Made by a program: the position numbers and the translations under genes. Under the pieces are notes generated by a model. The model was given only the letters and a program-made list of their open reading frames with translations. It was not told the origin of the DNA and searched no databases. From contig NC_061133.1 in the NCBI RefSeq assembly GCF_905220365.1, forward strand, positions 13,320,171 through 13,384,170: a stretch of DNA of 64,000 bases. Reading direction: 5' to 3'. Source of the DNA: Vanessa cardui (Eukaryota > Arthropoda > Insecta > Lepidoptera > Nymphalidae). The first letter of the stretch is position 1; every line of letters begins with the position of its first letter. Positions 1 through 12,229 of this stretch are shown piece by piece.

Positions 1-4
1 CAAC
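1..4 (+). CDS. Possible last 4 bases of the preceding integrin alpha exon
   Basis: A full-consensus splice donor (GTAAGTGAG) starts at base 5. The next recognised exon, at 14524, opens with one base that completes a codon, so the preceding exon must end with two codon bases. Ending in AC would give ACG (Thr) directly before the ILVGAP motif, which is plausible but not diagnostic. Only four bases are visible, so no protein similarity can be judged. A chance donor-like site is a real alternative. Confidence 0.28.
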
Positions 5-475
5 GTAAGTGAGTTTCTTGCCGGTTTTTGTTTGCAGAATATACATCAACGCATGCGCAACACAACAACTCTTCAAAACGCATTCGCATATCACGTGACA
101 ATAAAGAAATTAAGATTACTATCAGACTTATAAATCTATTTAAAATACAAAAAAAAATCTATAATATTTAGATAATTGAAAAATTAAGAATTTTTCTAAA
201 CCGCTTAATAAGCATGAAATGGGATTAAATTAACATAATGCTTTAATTGAATACCGTTAGGTGACAGTGGTACCATGTATCATAAAGGCCTGACCGGGTG
301 GTCGCGTCATACAGACCTACGGTAAACAACTGACTACACACGTGTGTAACAGTCATAAATTTTCAATACTTCGCTATCGTAAATGCATTTAACGTGTGGA
401 ACAAATTACAAGAGGAAACCGAAACCTCTCATTAGGAAGTTAATTAAAAAAAAAACCTTTAAAATTAAGTTGCGA

Positions 476-672
476 TTACATACATATACAATTGTATTTA
501 ATTTATTTGGCTTTGTATTTTTAAATGTTGAAAAAGAGTAACTACTGAGAATCTTGCCGGTTCTTCTCCGGTAGAATTTGCTTCACTAGCTTCACTTAAT
601 ATTAACGTTAAATGACGATTCAAAAGTGCTTGTAAAAGCTAAACTGAAAAAAGCATGATTTGATTTTCGATT
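476..672 (+). repeat. Family D repeat (non-LTR-like 3' end), diverged
   Basis: It shares the family D landmarks: an AATTGTATTTAA-like segment, CTTGCCGGTTCTTCTC, AAATGACGATTCAAAAGTGC and TTGTAAAAGC, then a decayed TTTGATTTT tail. The family recurs about ten times here. A 3' tail of short TTTTGA-type units is typical of some non-LTR retrotransposons, so these copies are probably 5'-truncated LINE or SINE-like insertions. The clade is not assigned. Confidence 0.7.
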
Positions 673-800
673 ATTGTTTAAAATGCAACGTCGTTATTCT
701 GTCGAATTGTTATGAAATAATTGTCAAGATATATGTACATGTTATGAATTATTTACAACTTCTGTTTCCATTCAGTAGTACCCAGCAGTATTTATCTTTC

Positions 801-1031
801 ACAGCCTGTAAATTTCCCACTGCTGAGCTAAGGCCTCATCTCCCTTTGAGGAGAAAGTTTGGAACATATTCCACCACGCTGTTCCAATGCGGGTTGGTGG
901 AATACACATGTGGCAGAATTTCTATGAAATATGACACGGGTTTCCTCGAGGTATTTGCCTTCACTGCCGAGCACGGGATGAATTATAAACACAAATTAAG
1001 CACATGAATATTCAGATTTGAACCCGCAATA
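801..1031 (-). mobile_element. Family A tRNA-derived SINE, minus orientation, head truncated
   Basis: On the + strand it reads from the 3' tail (ACAGCCTGTAAATTTCCCAC) through CCACCACGCTGTTCCAATGC to the reverse of box B (GAACCCGCAAT). Full copies at 32480 and 8509 show the whole element: a tRNA-like head with box A and box B, then a tRNA-unrelated body of about 220 bp. This copy lacks the outer part of the head. A 115-codon open frame across it is run-through, not a gene. Confidence 0.8.
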
Positions 1032-1034
1032 GTC

Positions 1035-1085
1035 GAGATAGTCCAGTGGTTAGAACGCGTGCATCTTAACCGATGATCGTAGATC
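1035..1085 (+). repeat. Detached family A tRNA-like head, plus orientation
   Basis: The piece carries the family A head with the box A-like stretch GTCCAGTGGTTAGAACGCG and then CATCTTAACCGATGATCG. It stops before box B. It abuts the minus-oriented copy just upstream, so the two heads face each other and form an inverted pair. Confidence 0.65.
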
Positions 1086-4000
1086 TCCTGTTAATTGCGC
1101 CGAGATATAAGCCGAGATTAGGGTACTAATTATTAGGTGAGATCGCTCCGCAGTGCCTTTGTTGATCCTAATTTAGATAACGAGCGAAGGAAGTCGGACG
1201 AGGTGCTAATAATAATTATTTATTCTTCACGCTAATCTCTATCCTTTTATAGGTTTCCTCATTAAATCTTTATATGTAACGAGTTATTAAAATTGAGGTT
1301 TAACCAACCTATAGATACATAGTGCTTGCTACCTTATTAAAAGTTGATTTGATTTTGTTTTTTATTATTTCAGTTTTTTCAAGTCGGTATCATGAATTGA
1401 CATTTTACGAGTAGATTAAATTTTTAACATGAAATATCAGAAAATACAGATTCTTATCATCTACATGTGACATAGTGTGTACAATCATATCATGACTAAG
1501 TTTACTTAAACCGGCTACTTGCACCGATTCTAAATTTTTTACAATGATCTTAAACTGCTGTTTCTATTTTGCTCTCGTTAATGGACGAAATTTTATTATA
1601 AATTTTAAAAAGCTTGAATAATTGAATAATGCAAATTTATACATTTTGGTTAATAAATTAATCTAATGAAGACTATAAAAAGAAGACGAAGGCTATAAAA
1701 ATTGGGATGAAAGATTTGAAACGACGTTTCCGTTCTTTAAAATGAAAATATAGTTCTTGAAATCTGAAGCTGATGAAGTTCGATACAGCTTTGTAATTAT
1801 ATTCCAAAGAGTCTTTGGGGATTATTATTCCACTATTTTTAAAGGTATCGAATTATAAATGACATCCAAGTATTTTATATAAAAAGGGAAATCAGATTAA
1901 CAATGTCGTAATCTATCGTCAGATAACTATGAATGACTAGAATAATTCATGAATGGTACACCGACCATTCAAGGGCACTTTCATTTGAATCAAAAGTGGG
2001 GCACGATCACTCCCACGCACGTTTCGATGCCTCTAAAATGCGTGAATTATACTTAACACGATGCGCGAGCGCAAGTCTCACTGATTTCTTCTCACCTTGA
2101 GCGTGGTGATAATAATAGACTATATGTTTCTACTTCATGCTTACGACATACGTAATTTTAATATATGTGTATATATCGTTCAATGATTTTAACTTGGCTA
2201 TAAGCCCTAAAAGCAATTAAGAACTTATCTTAGTATAAATATTATATGTTCTAGGGTATATCTTTAATTTTTTGTAGATGTCAAAAAATCTTAATATTAT
2301 ATGTATATGTATTTATCTAAGTTATTAAGAAGTCAATACAAATTGTATCTCTAAAAACAACTTGACGCCTTCGCATTTATTCGTTCTAAATACCATTAAA
2401 AAATCAACCTACGCCTTGCTTTCCCGCCATTTGCATCTGTGATTGCCGAAATTACCGGCTTTCGCAATTTACCGGCTTTACCTTTGTCGTAGGAATGGTT
2501 ATGCTTATGGACACTAGCGGCCTCACGTAGTTTCATATGTGAATGGTATTATTAATTTAATAAACCAATCTCGAGATATTACGTTAAATCTTGACCGATC
2601 TTATTCATATTCTACTGTACGGAAAAATATCGGGTTGACGTGGATGTGTTGGTGAACATTTTGCCATTTATTTGCCAAATAATAGGCACTGGATTTGCGT
2701 GGCGGAAAAAGTGCCAAGACTTTTACCGGAGACAATAGGATGCACAGCAGGGTGTCATTCGCAGACTTGACTAGACTCCATCTAAACTAAATAATTTTTT
2801 TTTACGAAATTTAGGTTTTTAAATAAAACAATAAAGATGCAAGTTTTGAATATCTTTTACAAAAAAAAAAACAATGAAGTCAAAACCACAGGATTCCAAA
2901 ACGTTTTAAAAGTAACGAATGTGGGTAATTATTTTTACTTATAATAGTTCCTGTTCAATGTTTATGTTTTGAATTGTTATATGGAGTTAAATAATGTAAT
3001 GTGAGTGTACTCGTGGCTCTCGCCATTCTCACGGGTCCGCAGACCCTTGCAATCTTCTCATTGAGTCAATCAGGGCGAAGGCCCACCCTATGCGGGCCGG
3101 GCATCTTATGTCACTTGTTCTCTACTTTCAATGACTATTACATTTTATTTGCAAATTATCTATTTTATTTAATAATCAAATTAAACTCAAGCTTTGTTTG
3201 AAATTAATTGCCGTTTTGAATTATATTTAGTAGATGAGATATTTTGGACACTAGGGCATAAATTATGTTTGATTTTTCAATTCAGCTCATTATTTAAAAC
3301 GCAGAACAAGTTAATTAAAATAAGAGAACATGGCATTTGTGCCATTAATAGAGAGAAGTCTGAATAATCTTAGATCTCATCTGTCATAACCGACTCGTAA
3401 CTCACCGCAGAAGTTGATTGAAATATGTGACATTGACTATAAATATGATAATCTTATCACAATAGCTTTTAGAGTGAGAAAGGAAGTGAGTTCTTATAGA
3501 GGACTGACTACTCAACTATTATGTTTCACTACAAAACATTTCATGCACAATAAAACTACCGGCTCGTCTAGAAACTCCTAATCATAAGATATTCTACTGT
3601 CAAACTCAATACAATGTATTTGGTTTGACGGATGACGGTTTCAGTTTAATTATAGAAACAAGATAACGTAATAGATCCCATATCTGGCAGCGCATTAACA
3701 ATGTAAATAGTGGTTGATTTTTTCTAATGCAAAGGTACTGTCGTGTCGTATAAATTACAATTAGATTGTTTCGTTCAGAAATGTACCAACCAATAGACTC
3801 ATTTACTAAAGTTGTCAATGAAGTTTGTGTTAGCGGATGGATAGAATTTATATTTAAGGTTTTGCTGTAACATAAGTTTTTTGGCGCGGTTCGCATAACA
3901 CCTTCTTATAACGCTTACCTAATGCTTAAGACAAATAATGTTTTGAAATATCGCTGTTATATGTCATTTAATAAGTAAACGTTAGTATTAAAAATTAGTC

Positions 4001-4127
4001 ACGAATTTAAAAACAATATTTTCAAAAAAAATCCTTATTGTTTACATTAAACTAGTTGAACCTGCGTCTTCACCGGCGTTAAATTTATTGAACTTTACCT
4101 AGAGCACACAGACAGCCATCACATTCA

Positions 4128-4264
4128 TCACACACAGAAATTCTGCCACATGTGCATTTCACCAATCCGCATTCGAACAGCGTAGTGGAATATATTCCAA
4201 ATCCTCTCCTTAATGTATGAAGAGGCCTTAGCACAGCAGTGGGAAATTTACAGACTGTTACTGT
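4128..4264 (+). mobile_element. Family A SINE, 3' half
   Basis: It starts at CACACAGAAATTCTGCCACATG and runs through a diverged CACCAATCCGCATTCGAACA to the conserved end GCAGTGGGAAATTTACAGAC. The tRNA-like head is missing, as expected from incomplete reverse transcription or later loss. The short open frame at 4213-4428 is read-through. Confidence 0.75.
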
Positions 4265-4476
4265 TCTATACTGTATCCATTGAGCTTAACATTACAAAGC
4301 GAAGAACATATAGTCTTGTAGTAATAAAAAAGGATATTTTAATAATTTTCGCCGTTGAGAACTGTATCTATATCTGTATAGATACATGTATAATAAAATT
4401 GGAGTGTCTGTTTGTAATATTAAAATAGCCCTTTTTTACTCAATACATCTGAATGTATGCACGGTACATTTACCAA

Positions 4477-4664
4477 AATAACATTTTTTACAATCTTCGT
4501 CTGTCTGTTTGTTCCGGCTAATCTCTAGATCGGCTGGGCCGATTTCGACGGGACTTTCACTGGCACATAACTCATATAATAAGGAGTAACTTAGGATACA
4601 ATAATATATTTTTTTTGTTAAATTCTAACGTGTAAAAAGTCGCGGGCACAGCTAGTATATAAAT
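4477..4664 (-). repeat. Dispersed lepidopteran repeat with a GCGGGCACAGCTAGT end
   Basis: The stretch contains GTTTGTTCCGGCTAATCTCT, GGCTGGGCCGATTTCGACGG, a CACTGGCACATAACTCAT segment, TAAGGAGTAACTTAGG and the terminal GTCGCGGGCACAGCTAGT. I recognise this pattern from many lepidopteran introns, but it occurs only once here and I cannot name its class. Orientation is arbitrary. Confidence 0.5.
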
Positions 4665-5009
4665 AATAATTTAACACGCATGTCATGTTCATGAACGTGC
4701 AATTAAAATATCTTAGCGAAGCCTATCAAATTCCGTAATCACGACGAGACGATCTCGAGACAAAAGGGTCAAACCGTTCTCGCCTTACGCGGTATCGGTG
4801 GGGCTTCAAAACATGACTTATTTACTTGTGTCGCTAAATATAACGTCGTTATCTATTTTGTGTACGTATTGCTTTGAATTATGTATTTATGTACATATAG
4901 ATTGATATAAGTCGTTTTAATATAGGTTTAATATTTTAACTACTAATTATATGGCTGATAAGCTTTTATTTGATCATAAGGAAAGGGGGGAATGACGACT
5001 ATTTCTGTT

Positions 5010-5172
5010 CATATACAATATGTATTTAATTAATTCGTCCCTCTGAGTTTCTTTCGCCGGTTCTTATCAGGTCTGGGTGTTTCTTTTTAGGATAGTGTTT
5101 AATTTTACCATCAATACGTAGTATAATGCTTCTATATTATAATAAAGTTATTTGAGTACGAGTTTGAGTTTG
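5010..5172 (+). repeat. Heavily decayed family D repeat
   Basis: Landmarks survive in order: TGTATTTAATTAATTCG, GAGTTTCTTTCGCCGGTTCT and an AATAAAGTTATTTGAG-like tail. The middle has diverged beyond confident alignment. It is probably an old copy. Confidence 0.4.
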
Positions 5173-6513
5173 AACATTACAACGCAAAACTTGATCGATT
5201 TCAGGGACATAGGGAATAGTTCAAGTTTCAATATAATCTATGTCTATTTTTTTTTAACTCACTAGATGTTTCTAATTTTGAAGTTGTAGTAGTAGTAAGT
5301 ATTTTATAATACTTATTCACATATATCGTGTAACGTGAATTATGAGTAATGATGCAGAGAATGACATCGGCTGCAAGACGACGCGTCGCTCGTACCGCCG
5401 TAACAAGAAACAATTAGCTGGATAAATTGTCATTCCGACCGTAATGTCTGCGAATATCGTGACCTATAATATAACGAGGCTGGTTCCGTATCCAAGTACC
5501 ATCTATAAAGTCACTTATTTCGAGAGACTTGGTGATTTATTAGTTCATTTTGTGATATTAGTATTCACTTAGTTTGTATAATTAGCACACCATGTAATTT
5601 GAATAATTTAAATTCCACTTAATTTTATTTTTATGATCCAGTTTTAAATTGAAATTTGATTGGTGTACATTATGTATTAGTCAGACAAAGTAACTAAAAA
5701 AACCCAGCTGTGATAAATTATCCAGTACAACCATTTTTGAGATACTAGTTGTGACAACAATCGCCTAAAATGAGTGCAAATAAAATCAAAATATTCTTTA
5801 TGCGAGTGCTTATTCAACTTTTAGTTAATTACTTATTTGACATATTAGAATTTTAAGCTACCGGTTTTTTAGATAGATACTACCGGGACGAACCGATAGG
5901 AAAATCAGTAATCACTATTCAAAACAATTAAATTTCTGTAAGATATCCTGCCTGGAATCAACTTGTGTTACTCTCGACGCATTATGAACGTGCAAAGTTT
6001 AATAATAAAATAAAAATCAATCGATATCATTAGATTTCTTTACGTGTTTCAACCGTCTAATTAGGCAGTAAAGTCTCACCACCTGTAAAATACCTACAAG
6101 TAATGAAGACAACGACCCTAATTGCTCGTGTAAAAGATTAAATTCAGTTTGCTGAAGATAGGTATGTCAACGTTTGTGGCGCAACGTTAACGAGGCGTTA
6201 GGAATGGTAACAGTGACAGCGTTGATAAAGAATTATAAAAATATAAACAAGATAGTTCGTGTTTTCACGCGATATGAAATGTATTTTAATTGTCTTAGCG
6301 AATATTACCGTGTGTATTCGTCCCGCAGTCATAGTTTTGTACGACAACTTTTTAACTCAAATTCATGTTGTAGTGGGCATGCAAAAAGCATAAGATTCTA
6401 TTCAATCTTCAATCTGATCTTCTAGATCCCGATTGTTTGTTAAAAATTTAGTCGAACCAAAAAAAAATATGTATCTCTGATAGTAAATACATGAAACCTA
6501 CAGGTGTCCTATA

Positions 6514-6640
6514 CGAAATTGTGCCACATGTGTATCCCCGCATTAGAGTAGCTTGGTAGAATAAGTCCAAACGTTCCCCTCTAATGGAAAAGAGGTTTTA
6601 GCCCAGCAGTGGGAAATTTACAGACTGTTAATGTAAATGT
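6514..6640 (+). mobile_element. Family A SINE, 3' part with internal deletion
   Basis: It keeps GTGCCACATGTGTAT, a shortened CCGCATTAGAGTAGC segment and the end TTTTAGCCCAGCAGTGGGAA with TTTACAGACTG. The piece between the CCACATG motif and the centre is shorter than in the full copies. Confidence 0.7.
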
Positions 6641-6952
6641 AATGTAAAACTTCTACCATTCACAGCATTACGACATGCAAAACTAATAGAAATCCTTGAA
6701 AAATATAAATGTTTTATGGTAATCAATTCGCTGCTTTAAATAATTGCAGATCGAGCTGATATTGAGTCAAAGAAACCTGTTGGTATCCTCAGATCTTTAT
6801 TGTTATAAAATGTATTATTTGTCGGTTTCTGATATGCTACTATTTATAGCCGAATAAATAATATTAGGAAATCAATACAAAGCACAACTTCTTCTTGAAG
6901 TCTGAGGAGGACCTATTCCAGTGTAATAGACAGTTATATACCGATAATACTT

Positions 6953-7194
6953 TTTAGGGTTCCGTAACCAAGGGCCAAACGGGACTCCCTTACTAAAACT
7001 CTGTCTGTCACGCTGTCCGTGTGATAGTTAGACAGTTGAAATTTTCACTGATATATTTCTGTTGGCACTATAACGCGAGAAATACTAACAAAAACAGAAT
7101 AAAATACACACTTAGTTGGGCCCTCATTCAATATTTATGATTTTTATATTTAAGCCTTCGCGAACAAGTCCGACTCGCACTTGGCCGGTTTTAT
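6953..7194 (+). repeat. Widespread lepidopteran repeat ending CACTTGGCCGGTTTTAT
   Basis: It opens with TTTAGGGTTCCGTAACCAAG and contains TGATAGTTAGACAGTTGAAA and AATTTTCACTGATATATTTC. It closes with CCGACTCGCACTTGGCCGGT. I know this element as a very common dispersed repeat in moth and butterfly genomes. It is shortened in the middle relative to the copies I recall. It may be a non-LTR 3' end; the class is not certain. Single copy in this window. Confidence 0.6.
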
Positions 7195-7940
7195 TAAGTA
7201 AATGTTACGATAGTTTTTCAAGTTCTGGTAAATACCTAACTAAAAATTATTTTACTTTATTATTGTATCTTTTTGGAAAAAATATACTAGACATGAATTT
7301 AGCAATTACACAAATATATTTGGTTAAACAATATAGGTAAAAAAATAAAAATATTATGCAAATAAAAACACGAAATATATTTGTGATATTTGAACCAACG
7401 TTTGATCCAATATTTGGCGATATTCCAAGTCGAGTCCTTGATGTCTGGAGAATGTTTTTGACCTTTGTGTCATCAGCTTATTATCTTTCATTGGCTCGAA
7501 GGCTACGTGTCATCGCACATCGTTATCACGTGACAAAAAAATTACTACGAGAGATTTGTTTGAGATCATTTTTGATAACAAATTTGAATATATTTATCTC
7601 TATTGCGCAACCGCTTTCATTCTTAAACTATATATGTATATCTATTTAAAAACATAAACATTTTAACTGTGATAAGTTCTGCTGATAAGAAGAATTAATA
7701 CTATACTTTAGTAATTGAACATATTACAGTTATTTAAAACGTAAATGCATTTGACATGTTTTTTATTTTATTTTTCTTTTTTGGTAGTGCTCGATATTTC
7801 GACATTATCTAAGAATATATTCGCCTCGTTACCAAGACGTAATAAATCGTGAAACTACTAAACTAGGTGGTTATTAAAAGTAACCATGCCAATTTAAAAT
7901 CTTATATAATTTAACATTCATTTATAACTAGAACTTTTCA

Positions 7941-8178
7941 TTGGGTAGGGTTTTGTGCAAGCTTAGGTAGATACTCATCAGATATTCTACCGCCAAACAT
8001 AAATACTTTATCATAATTAGCGTAGTTCTGTTAGTAGCTCGTAGGGGTCGAGAGCTAGTGTACTTAATTACAGACACAAGGGATGATGGAAGGAATGGTT
8101 AATATTTTGTACAGAAACTATGTGATGGTGATGACTACTTACCATCAAGTGGCCTATTGTCTGTCCGCTTTACTATAC
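7941..8178 (+). mobile_element. Family B SINE-like repeat, diverged
   Basis: Ordered landmarks: GGTAGGGTTTTGTGCAAGC, CATCAGATATTCTACCGCCA, CAGACACAAGGGATGATG, GTGATGGTGATGACTACTTA and TGGCCTATTGTCTGTCCGC. Intact copies (for example 11661 and 45201) show an element of about 290 bp that ends in an A-rich run. Box-B-like GGTTTGAAGGG is present in good copies but lost here. Confidence 0.7.
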
Positions 8179-8508
8179 TTTAAAAAACTTATTTCATTTT
8201 GAACTAAAAATGAAACTGTTCTAACACGTGTGTCCCCCTTCTTTATTATCTATTTATTCTTTATTATCTTCTTTATTAGTATCCCCTTCTTTAATAACCT
8301 GGGTGTCTTCAAACAAAGCGTGAAGATCTTACGGGTCAACATAGCAAAAGCGACTAGTGCAGCTCATTCTTGCTGACTGTACTAGTCGTCTTCGCGTTCT
8401 GACTCCACTTCCATTTACCATCAGATGGTGTGGCGTCATACTCCTACCCGGGTAGTATAGAAAAGAACCTGTAGCCCATAAACAATAAAGTAAAAAGTAA
8501 AGTAAAGT

Positions 8509-8810
8509 AACAGCCTGTACATTTCCCACTGCTGAGATAAGGCCTCCTCTTCCATTAAGGAAAGGGTTTGGAACATATTCCACCACGCTGTTCCAATGCG
8601 GGTTGGTGGAATGCACATGTGGCAGAATTTCGATGAATTTAGACACATGCAGGTTTCCTCACGATGTTTTCCTTCACCGCCGAGCATGAGATGAATTATT
8701 AATACAAATTAAGCACATATACGAGTATATAGTGGTGCTTGCCTGGGTTTGAACCCGCAATCATCGGTTAAGATGCACGCGTTCTAACTACTGGGCCATC
8801 TCAGCTCCCA
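8509..8810 (-). mobile_element. Family A tRNA-derived SINE, near full length, minus orientation
   Basis: It runs from the 3' end (ACAGCCTGTACATTTCCCAC) to the tRNA-like head, where the reverse of box B (TTTGAACCCGCAATC) and box A (CTACTGGGCCATCTCAG) are visible. Total length is about 300 bp. The two overlapping 83- and 105-codon open frames here are shadows of the repeat. Confidence 0.85.
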
Positions 8811-9077
8811 TAAACAATACGAGCATTCATTTAGATATCTAAGTTCTTTATATTATAGGTATTCCGTTTCGTTATCACAAAGCGCAGAGTAGAGATAAAA
8901 CCTCGTGGAAAGATGTCAGATAATTTTATATAATTACATGTATTTAACCCATTTGAGTTATTTACCTCAGTTTATCTTAATAACATAATCTAATGAGGAC
9001 ATTTTATGTACTATTTATTATTACATACTTTCTATTTATTAACCTCTAAAAGAATTCCTCATCATTTTCAATGTAAG

Positions 9078-9172
9078 AATCTGGTAGAATCTGCATTATA
9101 TACCTTAACCTTAACGGTACCTTTTATGCGGATCTGTATTTGAATAAAGTGTACTTTGATTTGAATTGATGA
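9078..9172 (+). repeat. Family D 3' tail fragment
   Basis: GAATCTGGTAGAATCTGC is followed, after an unrelated stretch, by TTGAATAAAGTGTACTTTGA and TTTGAATTGATG. This matches the terminal part of family D with its TTTGA-type tail. Very diverged. Confidence 0.4.
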
Positions 9173-11434
9173 TTTTTTTTAAATACACGTAGTATGAATG
9201 TATATATATTTAACTGTTATATACGAAGAGTTTAAATCTCTAATGTACCTAATTGTTACATTTACCATATATACTAATGTTAACAATTTTCGGTGAACCT
9301 GAATGAATAAGTAAAAAAAAATTAAATATGTAAAGCTATTTCTTATCTGTTAAAAATATAAGACCTCTTTTCGCGATGAGTGATTTTAAAAACGTCTGAT
9401 ATGAAGCGAACATCTTAATTTCGTAACGATAACAAAAATAAAACACAAGCCAGGTGGCGCTCGGCGTCGTGACTCAGTCAACGCTTGACTCACCAACACC
9501 CGATTGGACACGTTCACTTGACAGCTAAGATGATCCAGAGCGTAGCGAATAACAATCAAAACGTTACTGTTCTCCTGGCTGACCCTAATTATATTCTAGG
9601 ATGAGTATTGTTGAAACATCTAATTAGTGTTCGAATTAAAAGCGTTCGTAATAACTAGTGTGGTCAGATTGTCGTATATTTTTTTAAATATCGAATGTTC
9701 TCAATAATTATGCTAAATTTTACAGCGCCCCTAGTGGTCAAATTTGGAACTATATATATTAGCGTGTACAATCTATATAGTTATAGATTCATTGAAGAGG
9801 TAAGTATAAGTACTCTACAAAACATAACGTTATATATATGTACCTATATATATATTATAAGTATGTTATTAAGTATCGCTGCATATGTCATTATTGGTTA
9901 GTTGGTATTTAAGCGTAACTACTTTAAGGTTTAATCATAGGTATACAATCGATACGGCCTAGATGAATCATGATGATCATTATTGAGCTAGAGACATACT
10001 GGTTGCGGATTCAATTCCAGATTTAAATCGTTACTGTTTTCAAGTGCTAAATTTTTGTGTAATTATTAATTTATATTGGAAATGCAAACGCCATAAAGTT
10101 AAAAAAAGAATTCATTCTAGTATTAACACGTTCGAGAACGTTCCAGACGCGAATGAGAGATGTCAAAAGAAAAAAATATATAACTAAGGAACATTATTTA
10201 AGACCCAATTATCAAGCATTTACAGAGTAAAGTATAACAGACATTTTGTGAGACCTAATCAATTATTATGACATTGTGTTTATAAAGACAGCTCTAATAA
10301 TATTATCCTCAATCTTCCAGTAATGTTGGCAAAGAAAGCAGGTTCATACGTCAATCCTAGTTAGAGCAGTGAGTTGTGTTGGCAACACTCTCTTACGTAA
10401 TTTTTATAATAATGCCATTTATGGGTCATTGATCCTTACTATTCTTGTATATATTATTGCTTTACATGTATCAACTGGGCCTAGATGTAATGGTATGTCA
10501 ATCTTAATCAAAGACTTTGGTTCAAACCTGAGTAAGCGGCATTAGTATTAATGTGCTTAATTTTTGTTATTCATATTTAGATATGTCTTATAGTGGGACA
10601 ATACAAAACGAATCTCTTCGAGGGCGAGTAGGTCTCTGCTTACCTTTGGGTTATGCAGTTTTTTTGTATTTATGGAATAAACTAGGGATTAATCAAACAT
10701 TACTTTTTGAAGGATGATCAAAAAGGTTGTATATGTTGTCACATATTTTTTTACGTATTAAAGTACAATGTAACTGAATGTTATGAGTGATGTTGCCTCT
10801 TTCATTCGAATGTCGATATCACCTGTAATTAAGATTTCACTTCAGTTCCAACAGAAGTCGGTCTGTATAACACTGTATTTGTAAGTATTTTATTAATGAT
10901 TCAATAATAAAATGATCAAATAATTAAATACGTATAAGGTTAATATTTACATCGATTATGAACAATGACTCATTACTAATCTGCGCTTAAATGGATGACT
11001 AACTCTGATTACAAGAACAGAATAATTATAGAAATATTGAGATACTATTGTCTTAAAGCAATTACAGTCTTTCAAAGGGAAACAAACTTATCTTTCTAGT
11101 TATTTCTTGATAATATTCAGGTGAACAATAACATTGCTTTATGTATTTAAATGAAGAATGTCAAAGCGTTTTTTTTTAATAAATATGAATTATTTTTATG
11201 TAGAGTCCTTAGTCTCGTAGTCTTGGTTGATGGCTGTATAAATTTAAGTCTACGAATATTTATGTAAAATTATATATAATATAATAGTAAATTATCATTG
11301 AAGAAAAAATAGTCATATAAATAGATAAATTCTTATTAAATTTGATAAAAGTATTGGCTTCATGTTAGAGATTTTAAAAAATACGCCTGGGTACCGGGCG
11401 TCTCATAAAATCTTCATCAAATAATAATAATAAT

Positions 11435-11602
11435 GAGTATTATTATATTCCGCTTTGAAAGGGTTGAATGAGCCAGTGTACAGATAAAAGTGACGTACTT
11501 AATATATTATTTTCCAAGGTTGGGGCTTATTGGTGTATTACGTAATGGTTTTTATTCCTTTAAGCGTCTGTATTTCTAATAAGGGATGGTGATCACATAC
11601 AA
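11435..11602 (+). mobile_element. Family B repeat, partial and decayed
   Basis: It contains TTCCGCTTTGAAAGGGTTGA, ATGAGCCAGTGTACAG, TTTTCCAAGGTTGG and GGGATGGTGATCACATA in family order. The first third is missing. A much better copy starts 60 bp downstream in the same orientation. Confidence 0.6.
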
Positions 11603-11660
11603 TCAAATAGTCCACCACGTTTTTAACTTATTTTTAACCTTAGAATCATCCCGAAGTTCA

Positions 11661-11950
11661 TTACTTGGTGGTAGGGCTTAGTGCAAGCCCGTCTGGGTAG
11701 GTACCACCCACTGATCAGTTATTCTACCGCCAAATAACAGTACTCAGTATTGTTGTATTCCGATTTGCAGGGTGAGTGAGCCAGTGTAACTATAGGCACA
11801 AGGGACATAACATCTTAGTTCCCAAGGTTGGTGGCACATTGACGTTGTAAGAAATAGTTAATTTCTAAAAGATTCATTGTCTCTGGGTGATGGTGACCAC
11901 TTACCATCAGGTGGCCCATATGCTCGTCCGCAAAACTATACCATAAAAAA
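11661..11950 (+). mobile_element. Family B SINE-like repeat, full length
   Basis: This is one of the best copies. It starts TTACTTGGTGGTAGGGCTTA and continues with AAGCCCGTCTGGGTAGGTAC, TTATTCTACCGCCAAATA, GTGAGTGAGCCAGTGTAAC, GACATAACATCTTAGTTCCC and ACTTACCATCAGGTGGCCCA. It ends ATGCTCGTCCGC with an A-run (CCATAAAAAAATT). The 3' A-run and fixed ends fit retrotransposition. No reading frame spans it, and the internal promoter type is not proven. Confidence 0.85.
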
Positions 11951-12015
11951 ATTGAAAGTCTTATAGCATATAAGCCTAATTAATTAAAGGATATTTCGAT
12001 GATATAATAAGATTT

Positions 12016-12229
12016 GACGACCTCCATGGTCGAGTGGTGTGTACACCGGTTTTCATGGGTACGCCACTCTGAGGTTTCGGGTTCGATTCCCGGCCGAGTC
12101 GATGTAGATTACCATTAGTTTTCTATGTTGTCTTGGGTCTGGGTATTTGTGGTACTTCTGATTTCCATAACACAAGTGCTTCAGCTACTTACATTGGGAT
12201 CAGAGTAATGAATGTGATGTTGTTGTCTC
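12016..12229 (+). mobile_element. Family C tRNA-derived SINE, full length
   Basis: It begins GACGACCTCCATGGTCGAGT, which looks like a tRNA box A region. Box B follows as GGTTCGATTCCC inside TCGGGTTCGATTCCCGGCC. The tRNA-unrelated body holds TTCTATGTTGTCTTGGGTCT, CATAACACAAGTGCTTCAGC and GGGATCAGAGTAATG. Because the body repeats at 16868, 20116 and 57506, this is a SINE and not a functional tRNA gene. Confidence 0.85.

Noticed and set aside
660..1007. 115-codon plus-strand open frame
   Set aside because: It runs from a family D tail into a minus-oriented family A SINE, with no conserved protein features and no splice-compatible context.
8329..8687. Two overlapping minus-strand open frames
   Set aside because: Both translate a family A SINE; equivalent frames appear in other copies of the same repeat.
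12016..12115. Possible tRNA gene
   Set aside because: Box A and box B are present, but the sequence continues into a body shared with three other copies, and I see no cloverleaf with a normal acceptor stem. It is a SINE head.
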